64,000 nt of DNA from Treponema sp. (GTDB taxonomy: Bacteria > Spirochaetota > Spirochaetia > Treponematales > Breznakiellaceae). Made by a program: the position numbers and the translations under genes. A model generated the notes under the pieces. That model saw nothing but the letters and a program-made list of their open reading frames with translations, searched no databases and was not told the DNA's origin. Below are positions 36,926 through 44,871 of this stretch, one piece after another. Positions within the stretch are counted from its first letter, which is position 1. Each line of letters starts with the position of its first letter. The stretch lies in the NCBI GenBank assembly GCA_009780855.1, contig WQZG01000007.1, forward strand, positions 1 through 64,000. Direction: 5' to 3'.

Positions 36926-36981
36926 AAATTAGAAATTAGAAATGAGAAATTAGAAATGTTAAAAGTTAAAAGTTAAAAGTG
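36926..36981. repeat. Heptanucleotide tandem array A
   Basis: Eight consecutive seven-base units in one phase: AAATTAG x2, AAATGAG, AAATTAG, AAATGTT, AAAAGTT x2, AAAAGTG. The array lies between permease 2 and the LolA-like gene, whose start region it abuts. Confidence 0.8.
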
Positions 36982-36999
36982 AAGTGTTTGGGGGGTAAC

Positions 37000-37767
37000 T
37001 TGAAAAAAATTGTTTTGTTTTTAATATTGGCTATGCCGGCAATATTGGCTGGCGGGGCTGGGGCTTTTGGCCAGACTTCATCAACGCAGGCTCCTTCCGC
37101 CGCGGAGCTGCTGGCCAGAATCGACAAGAATGAAATTTATGACACCATTCAGTATGACGGCGAGATGATCATTGATTATCAGAGCAAAAGGTATGTTAAA
37201 TCTTTTAAGGCCTGGGGGCGGGCCAACTCTGACAGCTTTATGGAATTTTTTAATCCGGAAGATGTTGGAACCAAGTACCTTAAACGCAGCGGCCGGCTCT
37301 ATATGTATTCCCCGGATAACGAAGGCGTAATGCTTATTTCCGGACATATGCTCAAGGAATCAATGATGGGTTCTGACATGTCTTATGAAGATACTATCGA
37401 CAACGCTACCCTTTCTTCGCGCTACAATGCTATTCTAAGAGACCCTGAGATTTGGAACGGCCGCAATACCTGGGTGCTGGAGCTTAACGCCAAAAACCGC
37501 ACCGAGAGTTATCCCAAACGGATGCTCTGGATTGATCAGGAAAACAATGATTTGCTCCATTACGAATTGTTTGCGTTATCAGGAGCCAAACTTAAAGAAT
37601 ATAATATGCTCAAGGTTGAAAACATTAACGGACGCCGTTTTCCTGTTGAGATTGAAATAAGCGACTTATTGCGCCGCGGCAGCAAAACTACTTTTACAAT
37701 GAAGAACGTTATCCTGGATGAGCCAATTGCGGATTCGGTTTTTAGCCAGAGGAATTTGGAGAGGTGA
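37000..37767 (+). CDS. LolA-like outer-membrane lipoprotein-sorting protein
   Basis: 255 residues from the TTG at 37000, chosen for GGGGGGT just upstream and a signal peptide (KKIVLFLILAMPAILAGGAGAFG). A GTG at 36979 lies in frame but inside the repeat. The body is a LolA/LolB-like open barrel: YDGEMIIDYQSKRYVKSF, SFMEFFNPEDVGTKYLK, MYSPDNEGVMLIS, YPKRMLWIDQEN and VENINGRRFPVEIEI. Such periplasmic proteins carry lipoproteins or lipids from an inner-membrane ABC or RND machine. It follows the FtsX genes and precedes a barrel gene, with repeat arrays on both sides. Confidence 0.8.
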   Translation: MKKIVLFLILAMPAILAGGAGAFGQTSSTQAPSAAELLARIDKNEIYDTIQYDGEMIIDYQSKRYVKSFKAWGRANSDSFMEFFNPEDVGTKYLKRSGRLYMYSPDNEGVMLISGHMLKESMMGSDMSYEDTIDNATLSSRYNAILRDPEIWNGRNTWVLELNAKNRTESYPKRMLWIDQENNDLLHYELFALSGAKLKEYNMLKVENINGRRFPVEIEISDLLRRGSKTTFTMKNVILDEPIADSVFSQRNLER

Positions 37768-37774
37768 GAGAAAG

Positions 37775-37886
37775 AACAGTTAACAGTGAAAAGTGAAGTG
37801 TAGAGAATGGGATGTGGGGAGTGGGGAGTAGGGAGTGGTTAGTGGGGAGTGGGGCAGTTAAAAGTTAAAAGTTGAAAGTTGACAAG
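37775..37886. repeat. Heptanucleotide tandem array B
   Basis: Sixteen seven-base units in one phase, drifting from AACAGTT/AACAGTG through GGGAGTG/GGGAGTA/GTTAGTG to TAAAAGT. It fills the whole gap between the LolA-like gene and the barrel gene, ending just before the latter's ribosome-binding site. Confidence 0.8.
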
Positions 37887-37897
37887 GGAGAAATTTT

Positions 37898-39022
37898 TTG
37901 ATTAAGAAAATTTTATTGGGGGTGGTTTGGCTGACTGCTGCTGCGGCGATTTACGGCCAGACCTCGTTGTCGGGGACTCTCGATAGTACGCTTAATTATA
38001 CTTTTTTGGCGGATTCTCCGCATAACTCATTTGGTCTGCAGGAGTTTGCCAATATAAGGCTGCGAATCAAAACAGGGGATTACGGCTCGATTTACGCCGC
38101 TTTTAATGCGGCGGCGGTTACCGGGAATTTTGCCGCGAATCCGTCTTATATACAGGGTGAGAATTACGCGGCAGTACTGGAGCCGGAACGGCTTTATTTT
38201 AGGGTTAACGGCGATTACGTTGACGCGGAAGCCGGTCTATTGCGGCTTAACTTTGGGTATGGTCAGGTTTGGGGGCCGTCGGATTTTTTAACCAGCCGCA
38301 GTCCGCTTTCCGCCAATGCGAGGCCGCGCGGCGTCCTTGGTCTGGATTTTTCTGTTTATCCGACAGATACGATGAAGCTGTTGTTTTTCGCGGCCGCTCC
38401 CAAAAGCCCGGCCCAAATTACCGGCGGCGGTTATACGCCGGGCCTTACCCTGGACAAGCACTGGGATATGGCCAGCCTGCAATTGCTTTATTCATACCAA
38501 ACTCCGCTGGCAGGTTTTGATTACGGCCTGCACATGTTTGGTTTTTCTCTAAAAGCGGATTTGGAAGTTGGCCTTGTTGCCGACGCCCTTTACGTTCTTA
38601 ACACGGCCGCTCCTGACGGAATAGAAGGGCTTTCTGCCAGCGCCGGATTTGATTATAGTTTTTTGGGCGGGGATTTTTATACATTATGGGAATATTTATA
38701 CAGCGGCTCAGCATCGGTGTCTTCCGCGTCCGGATACGGGACCGGTGTTTTGCTTAATCATCATTATCTTTACGGCAGTTTAATTTACAGGATTAATGAT
38801 TATACCAGAACAGGTATATCGTCAGTTTATTGTTTTGATTCGCCGTCCTTTTTTAATTCAGCATTTATTCAGTATGAAATTTACCAGGGATTCACATTAA
38901 GTCTGAATTTAAGGCTGCCTGCCGATATGTTAATCAGCGGCGGCGCGAAAAACGGAGAATTGGGGCCGGTTAAGGCCGGTTACAGGTTCAGCATGGATAT
39001 TGGCGCCGGACTCCGGTTTTGA
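37898..39022 (+). CDS. Outer-membrane beta-barrel protein of the envelope operon
   Basis: 374 residues from a TTG at 37898 with AGGGAG ten bases before. A signal peptide (IKKILLGVVWLTAAAAIYGQ) precedes alternating aromatic/Gly strands (YGSIYAAFNAAAV, YFRVNGDYVDAEAGLLRLNFGYGQVWGPSDFL) and a final strand ending in Phe (MDIGAGLRF), the usual beta-signal end. No named family recognised. Being last in the ABC-FtsX-LolA-like set, it is a candidate outer-membrane endpoint or client (inference). Confidence 0.7.
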   Translation: MIKKILLGVVWLTAAAAIYGQTSLSGTLDSTLNYTFLADSPHNSFGLQEFANIRLRIKTGDYGSIYAAFNAAAVTGNFAANPSYIQGENYAAVLEPERLYFRVNGDYVDAEAGLLRLNFGYGQVWGPSDFLTSRSPLSANARPRGVLGLDFSVYPTDTMKLLFFAAAPKSPAQITGGGYTPGLTLDKHWDMASLQLLYSYQTPLAGFDYGLHMFGFSLKADLEVGLVADALYVLNTAAPDGIEGLSASAGFDYSFLGGDFYTLWEYLYSGSASVSSASGYGTGVLLNHHYLYGSLIYRINDYTRTGISSVYCFDSPSFFNSAFIQYEIYQGFTLSLNLRLPADMLISGGAKNGELGPVKAGYRFSMDIGAGLRF

Positions 39023-39105
39023 GACAATAACCGTAAAAAATGAACGATAATGTAACACTTTATAAAAATTCCGGCTCTGTTAAAAATCAGTTAAAATTTC
39101 TGCTA

Positions 39106-39134
39106 TTGTCAAGAATATTTTTTTTCAGTATATT
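39106..39134 (+). promoter_or_regulatory. Promoter for the Hpt/HD-GYP pair
   Basis: TTGTCA at 39106-39111 and TATATT at 39129-39134 with a 17-base spacer. An AGGGAGG SD and the Hpt start codon at 39162 follow. Confidence 0.55.
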
Positions 39135-39161
39135 AATAAATGAATTACAGGGAGGATTACC

Positions 39162-39503
39162 ATGGCTGAAGTAGTCTACATAAATGAGGAAGAAGGTAAA
39201 AAACGGGTTATGAACAACGGCAAGCTTTATGCAAAATTGCTTACTAAATTCAAGACCGATACAAACCTCAGAGATTTGGAAGCTTTTGCCGTTTCCCAGG
39301 AATGGGAAAAGGCCCAGGCCGCAGCCCATACCATAAAAGGTATTGCCGCCAATCTTTCGCTTACCGAACTTTTTAATCAATCCCTTACCGCGGAGACTCA
39401 GATAAAAGGAAAATCACTGGATCCCCAGACACTCAACCAGCTCAAAATTTGTTTTACCGAGACAATTACTGCTGTTGACAAGGTAATAGCGAAGTATGCC
39501 TGA
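39162..39503 (+). CDS. Hpt-domain phosphotransfer protein
   Basis: 113 residues forming one four-helix Hpt domain. The phosphoacceptor motif is AAAHTIKGIAANL with His56. It passes phosphate between a hybrid histidine kinase and a response regulator. Strong SD (GGGAGG). The 3' end overlaps the HD-GYP gene by eight bases, so that protein is the probable partner. The kinase is not in the window. Confidence 0.9.
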   Translation: MAEVVYINEEEGKKRVMNNGKLYAKLLTKFKTDTNLRDLEAFAVSQEWEKAQAAAHTIKGIAANLSLTELFNQSLTAETQIKGKSLDPQTLNQLKICFTETITAVDKVIAKYA

Positions 39504-40584
39504 CAGATTCGGCGCGCCGACAGTTCTCGCTGTCGATGACATTGATATAAATGTCATGATGCTCGAAGAAATTCTTAAAGATGATTACCATGTACTGACG
39601 GCCAACAACGGCAAACAGGCTCTGGAACTGCTTGAAACAGCCGGAATCCAGCCCAAAATTATTCTGCTGGACGTCCAGATGCCGGAGATGGACGGCCGTA
39701 AAATGTTCAGCATTCTCAAGAAGGACGAGGCCTTAAGGCGCATTCCCGTTATTTTTATTACAGCCGAAGAGGATTCTGAAGAAGAACTACTCGCGGCCGG
39801 CGCCGTGGATTTTATCAATAAGCCGTTCTCACCGGAAGTTGTCAAGCTGCGCGTCAAAAACCAAATCGCACTTATAAATTACCGCAACCGGATGGAGGAA
39901 ATGGTTGCCCAGAAGACTGAGGAAGTAATCAAAAAAACTGAAGAAGCCAACAAAACTCTGGACAACGCGCTGCAGGGGCTCGCGAACGTTATCGAGCACC
40001 GCGATATGGAATCCGGCGAACATGTCAAAAGAACGCAATTTTATGTAAGGACCCTGGCCAATTATCTTATAAACCTGGGAACAAAATATGCCTGGGAACT
40101 TGCCAGAATGCAGCCGGACATTATCACAAAAGCAATGGCCCTGCATGATGTCGGCAAGCTTTCGATTCCGGACAGCATACTTAAAAAACCCGGTCCCGGC
40201 CGTCTTGAACCGGCTGAATACGAAATAATGAAGACCCATACTACCGAAGGTAAAAAAATCATCGGCGAACTGGGTAACGTCAATACTTCCCTCTATCTTA
40301 AGCACTGCGAAGATATTTGCTACAGCCACCACGAACGCTGGGACGGCAAGGGATATCCGCAGGGGCTCAAGGAAGACAAGATTCCGCTGGTTGCCAGGCT
40401 CGCTTCCATAGCCGATGTTTACGACGCCCTTGTCTGCGCCCGTGTCTACAAGTCTGCGATTCCGTATGCGGAAGCCATTAAGATAATGGTTGAAGGGAAA
40501 GGCACCCAGTTCGATCCCCTTCTCATTGACGCGCTTATAGACATTCAGGATGAATTCGAAAAAATCGCAAAACAGTATACCTGA
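39496..40584 (+). CDS. Response regulator with HD-GYP phosphodiesterase domain
   Basis: 362 residues. The receiver domain (about 8-125) has the acidic pair VDD at 13-15, phospho-acceptor Asp59 (ILLDVQMPEMDG), the Thr of FITAEE and the Lys of INKPF. A coiled-coil linker leads to the HD-GYP domain (about 160-350) with HDVGKLSIPDSIL, HHERWDGKGYPQGL (intact GYP) and RLASIADVYDAL. It should hydrolyse cyclic di-GMP when phosphorylated, so it probably ties an environmental signal to motility or attachment. Confidence 0.95.
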   Translation: MPDRFGAPTVLAVDDIDINVMMLEEILKDDYHVLTANNGKQALELLETAGIQPKIILLDVQMPEMDGRKMFSILKKDEALRRIPVIFITAEEDSEEELLAAGAVDFINKPFSPEVVKLRVKNQIALINYRNRMEEMVAQKTEEVIKKTEEANKTLDNALQGLANVIEHRDMESGEHVKRTQFYVRTLANYLINLGTKYAWELARMQPDIITKAMALHDVGKLSIPDSILKKPGPGRLEPAEYEIMKTHTTEGKKIIGELGNVNTSLYLKHCEDICYSHHERWDGKGYPQGLKEDKIPLVARLASIADVYDALVCARVYKSAIPYAEAIKIMVEGKGTQFDPLLIDALIDIQDEFEKIAKQYT

Positions 40585-40599
40585 TTTAAAAACCGGCTG

Positions 40600-41931
40600 T
40601 CAATTTTTTTTCCAGATATCCAGGCTGTGGTTTGTAAGTCCCGTTAAATCATTTCTCTCGCAGATTGAATAATGATAATTTAAGTAACATTCAAAAGTGA
40701 CATCATCCATTGCGTCAACGGTACTGCGCATATATTGGGTATAAAGATCTGCCGCAACGTAATGCAGCCTTTTTGCGCCAAGCGTTTCCATCAGGGTGTC
40801 AATGTCTTCCCTGCGGTACAGTTCAAAAATTTCAGAAGGATCCGATATGACCTTAAACGTTTCCGGATCAAGAAGTTTCTTTTCAAAGATCTCCGGCATA
40901 TGCCGGCCTTCGAACCCGTACTGGATAATGCTTGCCTCCTGAATACAGTAGGCGGCAAACATTACGCCGCCCGGTTTTGTTACCCGCAGGGTTTCCTCAA
41001 GCGCCCTTCGCTTGTCAGCGGTATTGTACAGATGATACATGGGCCCGAGCAGCAGGACGATGTCGTAACTGTTGTCCGCGATGGACGATAAGTCCAGGAC
41101 ATTGCCCTGTTTTACGCTGATCCTGTGGTCTGGTTTTATCTGGCTTTTAAAAATTTCGATGTTGTGCTCTATCAATTCAACTGCGTCCACCTGGTAACCC
41201 TCGTCCGCAAGACGCAGGCTGTACCGGCCTGTTCCGGCGCCTATATCCAGGATGCGCGCTCCTGGCTTGATGAAGCGTTTGATGTAACGCATCGTTGTAA
41301 GGAATTCGACGCTGCCGCTCCTGGTTAAAAGCCGGTTGTTTTCGTTGTACCTGTTGTAGTATTTTTCCAGGGGGTCCAGGTAGATCCAGTACCGTTCCAT
41401 ATCAACGTCTTCGCTGTCCAGACGGGTCGTCCTCTCGTAAACACCTCCCGCGCCCAGTATGGTTTTGCGGCTCCCCTCGTTGCCGCTCATACAGGTCAGC
41501 AGTACTTTTGAAAGGCCGGCCTGTCTGCATCTCTGCAGACAGAGCCCCAGCATTTTTTTTGCATAGCCTTTGAGCCGCTCCGACTTGCGCACCGAGTAAC
41601 CGATGTGTCCGCCGTATTCAGCCAGATATTCGTTTAGCCAATGCCTGAAATTTATCATCCCCAGGACTTTCCCGTCGCCGGCGCGCACCAGCATATATTG
41701 ATCGGATTCAACCCTGTCCGGCGGACAAGTCTCCTGTTTTTCCAGCAGCCGGCACAATTCGATCCATTTAATTGGATCATCGTACTTTTCCAGTCCGCCC
41801 GCTCCGTTCATGCGATCTGTTGAATTTTCGAATTCTTTTTTATAAGCAAGGATTTCCTGTGAATATTTTGCATCCGGTTTTACCAGAATTAAATTTTCGC
41901 TGATCACATTTTCGCTGATTGAATTTTCCAT
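40600..41931 (-). CDS. GNAT acetyltransferase fused to a SAM methyltransferase
   Basis: 443 residues, two domains. Residues about 10-190 form a GNAT fold: MLVRAGDGKVLGMINFRH, then HIGYSVRKSERLKGYAKKML (acetyl-CoA loop with R-x-x-G-x-A variant) and VLLTCMSGNEGSRKTILGAGG. Residues about 220-345 are a class I methyltransferase: ARILDIGAGTGRYSLRLADEG, VDAVELIEHNIEIFK, ISVKQGNVLDLSSIADNSYDIVLLLGPMYHLY. The C-terminal 100 residues resemble the tail of small-molecule methyltransferases. A natural fusion with no frameshift; substrates unknown. Next to another GNAT gene 36 bp upstream, so likely co-expressed. Confidence 0.82.
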   Translation of the reverse strand: MENSISENVISENLILVKPDAKYSQEILAYKKEFENSTDRMNGAGGLEKYDDPIKWIELCRLLEKQETCPPDRVESDQYMLVRAGDGKVLGMINFRHWLNEYLAEYGGHIGYSVRKSERLKGYAKKMLGLCLQRCRQAGLSKVLLTCMSGNEGSRKTILGAGGVYERTTRLDSEDVDMERYWIYLDPLEKYYNRYNENNRLLTRSGSVEFLTTMRYIKRFIKPGARILDIGAGTGRYSLRLADEGYQVDAVELIEHNIEIFKSQIKPDHRISVKQGNVLDLSSIADNSYDIVLLLGPMYHLYNTADKRRALEETLRVTKPGGVMFAAYCIQEASIIQYGFEGRHMPEIFEKKLLDPETFKVISDPSEIFELYRREDIDTLMETLGAKRLHYVAADLYTQYMRSTVDAMDDVTFECYLNYHYSICERNDLTGLTNHSLDIWKKN

Positions 41932-41967
41932 TTTACGCTTCCTTATTCGCGCTATTTACTCACGTAT

Positions 41968-42858
41968 TTACTCACGCCGGTATTGATCGGCATCTCCGAA
42001 TTTGATCGTTAATGAATCGCCGATTGGAACATACCCGATCTTTTGATAGATGCTGTTTGAAACCGGATTTGCCAGATCCGTATACAGCACACATTTGGTA
42101 AAACCCTGCTCAAGAATCATCCGGCTTAATTGTGCAACGACAGAAGAAGCGTAGCCTTTGCCCCTGAAGTATGGAGGCGTATAAACCATGCTGACCCCGC
42201 AGACAGTCTGCATCTCGCGGTTCTTTTGCGCCATCGAGACTTCGGTGCCTTCATGCTCAAGTACATACACCTTTTTTTTATTAACAAAATATTTATAGGT
42301 TTCCAGGTTCGGTTTGGGCGTGGGCATGTCTCCAAAGCAATCGGCGTTGAATCCCTCCAGCCAGTAAGGAAAAAATGAAAGGTCTTTATCTTCCAACAGC
42401 CGCATCTTGCCAAATAGCGGAATGGCGGGATTCACTTTAAACAGCTCATAAATGCGCATTTTACTTTCGATTGTATAACTTGTTTTTGCCGCCGCTGACC
42501 AGGCCCCGGCAAAACGTTCCGCCAGGCTGTTCTCTGTCATTACGCCGGGGACAATAATATCGCCGGCGATAAGGCCTTCAACAAGACATTTAAGAGCGTC
42601 ATCGCGGATTTTATTGTTAGTCGCGTAAAGGGTAAGATTGTGCGGCGGCGTCATGATCGCGGTAAGGAGAATGCCTGAGTCGTTTGTAACTGTCGCCATA
42701 AACCAGGCTGCAGAATCCCGCCAGCCGGCTTTGTCCTTTCCCTCATTGCCAATGATAATGTTGCCAAGCGGAATCAGGTTCTGCGCTTCGTGGCGCATCA
42801 GCACATCGCGGGTGTCTTTGTAAAAAACTTTGACATCTGTATACAGGTTAAATCTCAT
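41968..42858 (-). CDS. GNAT N-acetyltransferase under an attenuator-like leader
   Basis: 296 residues. The first ~170 residues are a divergent N-terminal domain, and the C-terminal half is a GNAT fold: VSMVYTPPYFRGKGYASSVVAQLSRMI holds the Arg/Gly-x-Gly-x-Ala acetyl-CoA loop, and LYTDLANPVSNSIYQKIGYVPIG is the family's final strand-helix. The ATG has AGGAGG upstream, and only a few bases before that lies an intrinsic terminator with a T9 run, preceded by a 30-codon ORF and a promoter. Expression therefore probably depends on read-through. Substrate unknown; antibiotics or amino acids are both possible. Confidence 0.82.
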   Translation of the reverse strand: MRFNLYTDVKVFYKDTRDVLMRHEAQNLIPLGNIIIGNEGKDKAGWRDSAAWFMATVTNDSGILLTAIMTPPHNLTLYATNNKIRDDALKCLVEGLIAGDIIVPGVMTENSLAERFAGAWSAAAKTSYTIESKMRIYELFKVNPAIPLFGKMRLLEDKDLSFFPYWLEGFNADCFGDMPTPKPNLETYKYFVNKKKVYVLEHEGTEVSMAQKNREMQTVCGVSMVYTPPYFRGKGYASSVVAQLSRMILEQGFTKCVLYTDLANPVSNSIYQKIGYVPIGDSLTIKFGDADQYRRE

Positions 42859-42869
42859 GTTTCTGCCTC

Positions 42870-42910
42870 CTGCAAAAAAAAACGGCCCGGAACCTTAAGG
42901 CTCCGGGCCG
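42870..42910 (-). terminator. Intrinsic terminator in the GNAT leader
   Basis: On the minus strand CGGCCCGGAGCC, loop TTAA, GGTTCCGGGCCG (12 pairs with one G-T), followed by nine T. The T-run ends just before the ribosome-binding site of the GNAT gene, so full termination would block that gene. A smaller hairpin (TGACC/GGTCA) lies just upstream. Confidence 0.85.
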
Positions 42911-42937
42911 CATGATCTGACCTTTATTAAACGGTCA

Positions 42938-43030
42938 TTACAATAACAGCCCGGATGTTTCTACCCAATAAATAGCGTCGTGCTGCTGAAGGGAGAAACA
43001 TACTGTCTGCATTGAAATAATCGTTTTCAT
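42938..43030 (-). CDS. Putative 30-residue leader peptide
   Basis: Short ORF from an ATG at 43030 to TAA at 42938, reading MKTIISMQTVCFSLQQHDAI and then ending ETSGLLL. It begins about 13 bases after the predicted transcript start and ends 28 bases before the terminator hairpin. No strong SD is visible (AAAG only). Translation is inferred from its position, as in ribosome-sensing attenuators of resistance genes. The frame is open further upstream into a repeat, which is not part of the gene. Confidence 0.45.
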   Translation of the reverse strand: MKTIISMQTVCFSLQQHDAIYWVETSGLLL

Positions 43031-43049
43031 TTTTAATAACTTTATTGTT

Positions 43050-43078
43050 ATTAGAACATGGCTTTGGAAAGGTGTCAA
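43050..43078 (-). promoter_or_regulatory. Promoter of the GNAT leader
   Basis: On the minus strand a consensus TTGACA (43078-43073), a 17-base spacer and TCTAAT (43055-43050). The predicted start is near 43043. This is one of the best sigma70 matches in the window. Confidence 0.7.
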
Positions 43079-43084
43079 TATGGT

Positions 43085-43133
43085 GGTTGTGGGGAGTAGG
43101 GAGTGGGAAGTGGTTAGTGGGGAGTAGTAGGCA
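43085..43133. repeat. Heptanucleotide tandem array C
   Basis: Seven units in phase: GGTTGTG, GGGAGTA, GGGAGTG, GGAAGTG, GTTAGTG, GGGAGTA, GTAGGCA. Four of these units are also found in array B. It lies just upstream of the leader promoter. Confidence 0.75.
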
Positions 43134-43157
43134 GTTTTTATTGAATTATCATCAAAT

Positions 43158-43207
43158 TTCGTCAAATAGCGAATATTTTGATCAGAAAAAACTCGCTATT
43201 TGACGAA
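43158..43207 (+). repeat. Perfect 15-bp inverted repeat with T-run
   Basis: TTCGTCAAATAGCGA at 43158-43172 and its complement at 43193-43207, 20-base loop, followed by ten T on the plus strand. It looks like a terminator but no plus-strand gene precedes it, so it may end a small RNA or be an element end. Confidence 0.6.
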
Positions 43208-43270
43208 TTTTTTTTTCTGTAGTTTATTAATCCTAAAATTTACCACTTGCTGTGGATCTTCCTTACCATC

Positions 43271-43297
43271 GACAAACTGCGTGTAACGCAGTTTGTC
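43271..43297 (+). repeat. Perfect 11-bp hairpin
   Basis: GACAAACTGCG at 43271-43281 pairs with 43287-43297 around TGTAA. It falls in the open region just before the small hypothetical gene. Confidence 0.55.
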
Positions 43298-43356
43298 ATG
43301 ATGCTTTTCTTGCCCTAAAAGCAGCAGAAGATATTACTCTTTATCAAGGGGTTGAA

Positions 43357-43572
43357 ATGGCTATCCCGCATAATAAAAAATACCGTATACATAGCTTTCC
43401 TAAAGACGCTTTTCACATTGCATGTATTGCCCATAAAACACGAATACAAAACATACTCCGCTCTCCTGGTATAGACCCCATAGAAAAGGCCCTGTTAAAA
43501 CAGCGGTATATCAATCTCTCTGCCTCACAAAGCGGGTATGTGGAAAAACAGAAGAAGGCTATTGTCAGATAA
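43357..43572 (+). CDS. Small hypothetical protein
   Basis: 71 residues from the ATG at 43357, which has AAGGGG six bases upstream. The frame is also open back to 43252 from a GTG without SD, where a hairpin lies, so the upstream part may be a relic. The protein is basic (KYRIHSFPKDAFHIACIAHK, then a Lys-rich end) with no domain I recognise. It may be an eroded fragment of a longer gene. It lies 57 bases before the MFS gene start. Confidence 0.35.
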   Translation: MAIPHNKKYRIHSFPKDAFHIACIAHKTRIQNILRSPGIDPIEKALLKQRYINLSASQSGYVEKQKKAIVR

Positions 43573-43629
43573 TATTTGCCGCACACAGTCTTGTCTTTGT
43601 TATTACAAAATGTTTCGATATACATACTG

Positions 43630-44871
43630 ATGTACGGCAGCAGAAGAGACTTAAGGCATAACCTGTTCCTGTTTTTTTTTGACGGCGTTTTGTTTATGCC
43701 GGCTATGACATTGATCTCTGTATCTGCGGTAATTCCGTTTTATTTAAACCGGCTTGGGGCCTCAACCTTTCAAATCGCTCTGGCGGCATCCCTGGCTACA
43801 GTATGCAATTTCGCGGGTCAGCCTGTCTTTGGATACCTGGCGACGAAATCGCTGGTATTGCACAGGAGTTTTGGCAGTATCCTCCTGACCCAGCGGTTGA
43901 TTTTTTTGGCCTTTGTTTTGAGTATACCGTTATTTTCCGGTTCTGCTTTCCCGGTATGGATTTTTCTTTTTTTCTGGAGCGTGTTCTGTTTTTTTACCGG
44001 CTGCTATAATGTTTATTATACGCCGCTGGTAATCAAGCTGCTTCCGCCGGACAAGAGGGGTTTTATCCGCGGAATGGGAAACGCCGCGGGTTCCGGCCTG
44101 GGTCTGGGCGCCGCCGCGCTGATCCCTGTTATACTGAGCCGGGTTTTTTTTCCGTATAATTTTATGCTGATATTCCTGCTTGGCATCCTTCTTTTAATCG
44201 CAGACGCCTTTGTTTTTTTATTGATGCGCCAGCATGAAAATTTTAGCACAAACGTTTCAATGAATGTCATTCAGTATCTTAAGGAAATACCGGCCGCAGT
44301 AAAAAACAACAGGCCTTTCCGCTCCCTGATTTTAACATGCATGTTCCTGGTGGCCGCCAACTCCATGCTTCCGTATTATACCTTATACGCGATACGGGTT
44401 TTTGCGGCTGCGGAATCCCAAATTGCCCTGCTTGCCGCCCTTGCCGTAATATCAAACATTGCAGGTTACATTGTGACCGGAAGGGCTGTTGATCGTTTTG
44501 GCCCGCGGATTATTTCAAAATTAGCTGCCGTAACGATAATCGCTGCCGGCGGTCTTGCGCTCTTCACCGGATCGCTGCCTTTTTTGTTTGCGGCATGGAT
44601 ACTCGCCAACCTTGGAAACACCGGTTTCAACCAGATTATTTCCCTCCTGCTCGGCGAAGTTTGCCCTCCTTTAAAACTGCCGCTGTTTGTCGGTGTATAC
44701 ACAACGATTTCCCTCGCGTTATCATCGGCTGTTCTCCTGCTAATCGCGCCGGTCCTTGAGAGCTCCGGTTTCAAGTTGGTTTTTTCCGTTGTTACTGTAT
44801 GCGGAATTTTGAGTCTGCTGATAAATATGTTTGTGTTAAGAAATCTGAGCCATAACCCTGATAGCCTTTGA
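43630..44871 (+). CDS. MFS transporter
   Basis: 413 residues from the ATG at 43630; an in-frame TTG at 43576 is possible but without clear SD. About twelve hydrophobic helices. The helix 2-3 loop (FGYLATKSLVLHRSFGS) and 'PPDKRGFIRGMGNAAGSGLGLG' resemble the sugar/drug MFS group. No substrate motif allows a narrower call. The last 36 bases overlap the end of rnfB on the other strand. Confidence 0.82.
   Translation: MYGSRRDLRHNLFLFFFDGVLFMPAMTLISVSAVIPFYLNRLGASTFQIALAASLATVCNFAGQPVFGYLATKSLVLHRSFGSILLTQRLIFLAFVLSIPLFSGSAFPVWIFLFFWSVFCFFTGCYNVYYTPLVIKLLPPDKRGFIRGMGNAAGSGLGLGAAALIPVILSRVFFPYNFMLIFLLGILLLIADAFVFLLMRQHENFSTNVSMNVIQYLKEIPAAVKNNRPFRSLILTCMFLVAANSMLPYYTLYAIRVFAAAESQIALLAALAVISNIAGYIVTGRAVDRFGPRIISKLAAVTIIAAGGLALFTGSLPFLFAAWILANLGNTGFNQIISLLLGEVCPPLKLPLFVGVYTTISLALSSAVLLLIAPVLESSGFKLVFSVVTVCGILSLLINMFVLRNLSHNPDSL

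Noticed and set aside
36926-37886. CRISPR array
   Set aside because: The units are seven bases with no spacers; simple tandem repeats, and no cas genes are present.
42938-43165. 75-residue version of the leader ORF
   Set aside because: The upstream half reads through the heptamer array and upstream of the promoter; only the ATG at 43030 lies within the predicted transcript.
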